Assembly: GCA_002779455.1 (NCBI GenBank)
Contig: PEWM01000110.1
Span: 3,291-18,497, forward strand
Length of the DNA stretch: 15,207 nucleotides
Source: Deltaproteobacteria bacterium CG07_land_8_20_14_0_80_60_11
Lineage (GTDB): Bacteria; Desulfobacterota; Desulfobaccia; Desulfobaccales; 0-14-0-80-60-11
Reading direction: 5' to 3'
The notes beneath the pieces are model-generated. The model had not been told where the DNA came from. It searched no databases and saw only the letters and a list, made by a program, of their open reading frames with translations. Shown piece by piece: positions 13,344-15,207 of the stretch (position 1 is the stretch's first letter; each line of letters begins with the position of its first letter). A program made the position numbers and the translations under genes.

Positions 13344-14192
13344 TTATATCTCGGTTTTATCCCGGAACACCAGGACCGGGCGGGTGGAAAGCCGGACCAG
13401 GTTGAGGGCCTCGTCGCTGATCATCTTCAGATACTTGGGCCGCTTGTGCCCATAGGCCCCCAGCACCAGCAGGTCATAGCGTTCCACAGCCACGGCCTTG
13501 AGGATTTCGTCCACAAAGTCGCCCTGGGCCAATTTTTTGATGGGGGTATAGCCGTGTTGCTTTAAGGTGTCCTCCCCGGTGAGCAGACAGGCCTCGGCGA
13601 ATTCCGGGGTTTCGCCCAGGGCTGTTTCCTGTATGTGGAGGATGGTGATTTCCGGTTTATGCCGGGCAAAGAGCGGGGCGATGAATTCCAGGGCGCCCTG
13701 GTCGCACTGGGACCCCCGGTAGGCCACCAGGATTTTCTGGATCGGCCGGAAATTACGCATGAGGAGCACCGGCTGCAAGGCGTGGTGGAGTATCTTGGCG
13801 TGCACCGCGCCCAGCAAAAACCCCCGGATCGTGGAGTGGCCCTGCGAGCCCAGCACGATCAGATCGTACATGCCTTCATTGGCGGCGTACAGAATCTCGT
13901 CGGCGGGGTCGCCCACGGCTACCAGAGGCGCGCAGGGCACTTTGCCCCCCAGGCAGATCTCGCAGGCCTCGAAAATCTCCTCCACGGTTTTTTCCGCCTC
14001 GGTTTCGATGGCCTTTTCCACATCCGCCCGGGTGGTGAAGGGCGCATAAGAGGTTTCCGCCACGGACGAAACTAAGTTGGGTTTGACGTAGAGGGCGTCT
14101 ACGTCGGCCTCGAAATGTTCCAGCAAGTGGCAGGCATAGCGCAGGGCCTGTTGCGACGATTCGCTTTTATCCACCGCGACCAGGATTTTCAT
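13344..14192 (-). CDS. Universal stress protein, tandem two-domain
   Basis: This is a UspA-superfamily protein with two alpha/beta Usp domains in one chain. Domain 1 (1-145) begins MKILVAVDKSESSQQALRYA and contains VGDPADEIL and DLIVLGSQGHSTIRGFLLGAVHAKIL, i.e. the ATP-type G-x2-G-x9-G loop but with Ala where S/T is usual. Domain 2 (about 150-282) begins IQKILVAYRGSQCDQGAL and ends YDLLVLGAYGHKRPKYLKMISDEAL...STRPVLVFR, where the final glycine of the loop is missing. The start is the ATG at 14192: GAGGTG lies 6 bases upstream and the protein begins exactly at the first beta strand. An in-frame ATG at 14237 would add 15 unmatched residues. It follows a second such gene by 73 bp, so they are probably one operon. 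The stress sensed is unknown. Confidence 0.92.
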   Translation of the reverse strand: MKILVAVDKSESSQQALRYACHLLEHFEADVDALYVKPNLVSSVAETSYAPFTTRADVEKAIETEAEKTVEEIFEACEICLGGKVPCAPLVAVGDPADEILYAANEGMYDLIVLGSQGHSTIRGFLLGAVHAKILHHALQPVLLMRNFRPIQKILVAYRGSQCDQGALEFIAPLFARHKPEITILHIQETALGETPEFAEACLLTGEDTLKQHGYTPIKKLAQGDFVDEILKAVAVERYDLLVLGAYGHKRPKYLKMISDEALNLVRLSTRPVLVFRDKTEI

Positions 14193-14245
14193 AGGTATCA
14201 CCTCTCTCATGTGCTGAGCGTCCGGGAAAGTGGTCACCTTGCCGG

Positions 14246-14251
14246 ATTATA
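14246..14251 (-). promoter_or_regulatory. Possible internal -10 box (TATAAT) between the two stress-protein genes
   Basis: A perfect TATAAT on the minus strand lies about 55 bases before the ATG at 14192. The expected -35 position falls at the end of the upstream gene and shows no TTGACA-like sequence, so a separate promoter is only possible. Confidence 0.25.
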
Positions 14252-14265
14252 GCCTCAGACGAAGA

Positions 14266-15132
14266 TTAACGCATCACCAAAACGGAAGTCTGGCACTTGC
14301 TCACGAACCGGCCGGCCCAATCCTGGGGAAAGAACCGGTCCAGCAAGGATTTCTTCCCCATAAACAGGGCCAGGAGATCCTGCTGCAGTTCCTGGCCGAT
14401 GAAGTTTTCAAACTCGGCGATCTCGGTTAAGCGGGTGGTCACCTTGATCTGGCGATCCTCATAGTAATCGCCGATCTCGATGAGCCGCCGGTACACGTCT
14501 TTTTTCATGTCGCCTCCCTGGGAAAGCCCGATTAACTCCAGCTGCGCCTCGTACAGGGTGGCCATCTGATTGATCATCTCCAGGGAATCCTGGCTGATGT
14601 AGCTCTGGTCCAGGCAGGCCAGGATGCGGCTGATGGGCTGCTCCTCTTTGACCAGAAGGACGGAACAGCCGGCATCGTTGACCACTTTCTGGGGCGCCGG
14701 GGCCGAGCCTTGCCAGATGCACTGCGCCCCCTTGGTGCACCCCAGCACGATCAGGTCGCTTTCTTCATCCCGGGCTTCCGCCAGGATCTCCTGGGCCTCA
14801 TTACCGAGCCTCAGGCGCACCTTCACGTCTTTTTTGGCCCCCCGGTTCACCAGCAGCTCTTCCCACTGACCGCCCTTCACGGGAATCCACTCAAACCGCG
14901 GCGCCCCCAGGGCATAGGGTGAGCCCTCGCCGCCGGCGCGTTGGAGAAAAATTTCCCGGTACCCGTGCAAGGCCTGGGCCAGGGTGAGGTCCTCGCCGGG
15001 TGTGGCCGCGGCTTCGGCGGGGGCTACCGCCAGCAGGGTCACGTCGGCCCAGGTGTTCGTGGCCAACCGGATTACTTCATTGAGCGCATAGGCGCTGTAG
15101 GGATGTTCATCTCCGGCGAATAAAATTTTCAT
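14266..15132 (-). CDS. Divergent universal stress protein, two-domain
   Basis: This 288-aa UspA-like protein begins MKILFAGDEHPYSAYALNEVIRLA (strand-helix start of a Usp domain). It has RLRLGNEAQEILAEARDEESDLIVLGCTKG (about 106-135) and SVLLVKEEQPISRILACLDQSYISQDSLEMI as the end of domain 1 and start of domain 2, ending CQTSVLVMR. The ATP-loop G-x2-G-x9-G is degenerate in domain 1 (GCTKG, no second HS motif) and not visible in domain 2, so nucleotide binding is doubtful. An extra stretch (about 50-95) in domain 1 makes it longer than a minimal Usp domain. ATG at 15132 is preceded by GGAGGG with an 8-base spacer. It is first in a two-gene unit with the gene at 14192-13344. The 75 bases to the window edge show only this ribosome-binding site. 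Confidence 0.88.
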   Translation of the reverse strand: MKILFAGDEHPYSAYALNEVIRLATNTWADVTLLAVAPAEAAATPGEDLTLAQALHGYREIFLQRAGGEGSPYALGAPRFEWIPVKGGQWEELLVNRGAKKDVKVRLRLGNEAQEILAEARDEESDLIVLGCTKGAQCIWQGSAPAPQKVVNDAGCSVLLVKEEQPISRILACLDQSYISQDSLEMINQMATLYEAQLELIGLSQGGDMKKDVYRRLIEIGDYYEDRQIKVTTRLTEIAEFENFIGQELQQDLLALFMGKKSLLDRFFPQDWAGRFVSKCQTSVLVMR

Positions 15133-15207
15133 GGTTATTTCCCTCCCTGTGGTTGACGAAATCTGCCGCGAACTACAGACCCAGTCCGGTCAGATAAATC
15201 AGACTTC

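Overview
The window is a G+C-rich bacterial chromosomal segment carrying housekeeping genes. Likely source: a Desulfobacterota (former Deltaproteobacteria) lineage, perhaps Desulfobaccales-like. The basis is the Proteobacteria-type GyrB insertion, the dnaN-gyrB pair, an RNase E/G with a low-complexity tail, spmA/spmB, paired two-domain universal stress proteins, and intergenic spaces full of small palindromes. This placement is inference, not a database result.

Layout. Positions 3-1086 (+) hold the 3' part of spmA and a complete spmB. Nearly everything else is on the minus strand. Reading in the direction of transcription from the right edge there are: two tandem universal-stress-protein genes (15132-14266, 14192-13344); a palindrome-rich gap; a UDPGP-like nucleotidyltransferase (12919-11546); an RNase E/G-family ribonuclease (11517-9667) followed 12 bp later by ilvD (9654-7996); a small, visibly A+T-rich two-gene module (7957-7204) with a PIN-domain protein and an unrecognised partner; a roughly 390-bp non-coding region with DnaA-box-like sites and a dnaN promoter candidate; dnaN (6815-5631); gyrB (5528-3081, TTG start); a 134-aa beta-rich unknown; a 121-aa zinc-ribbon protein overlapping an ECF sigma factor; and a decayed transposase fragment (1360-1106).

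Most notable region. The A+T-rich PIN module sits exactly between the intact 3' end of ilvD (7996-8042) and an orphan second copy of that 3' end (7154-7200). The two copies match at 43 of 47 positions, and the orphan still reads as an IlvD C-terminus with its stop codon. This looks like insertion or replacement at the ilvD 3' end, in the style of islands that regenerate the end of their target gene, but no integrase is present. The partner protein has no usual antitoxin DNA-binding motif and looks like a small alpha/beta (Cas2/VapD-like ferredoxin) fold. The pair may therefore be an undescribed toxin-antitoxin-like or defence module.

Other structure. A family of short palindromes built on CACAGG..CCTGTG arms occurs at least four times, with compensating changes that keep the stems paired. 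One copy supplies the stop codon of the UDPGP-like gene. The RNase tail carries two near-identical GRPRRGSGR-type basic repeats. No CRISPR array, rRNA or tRNA was seen.
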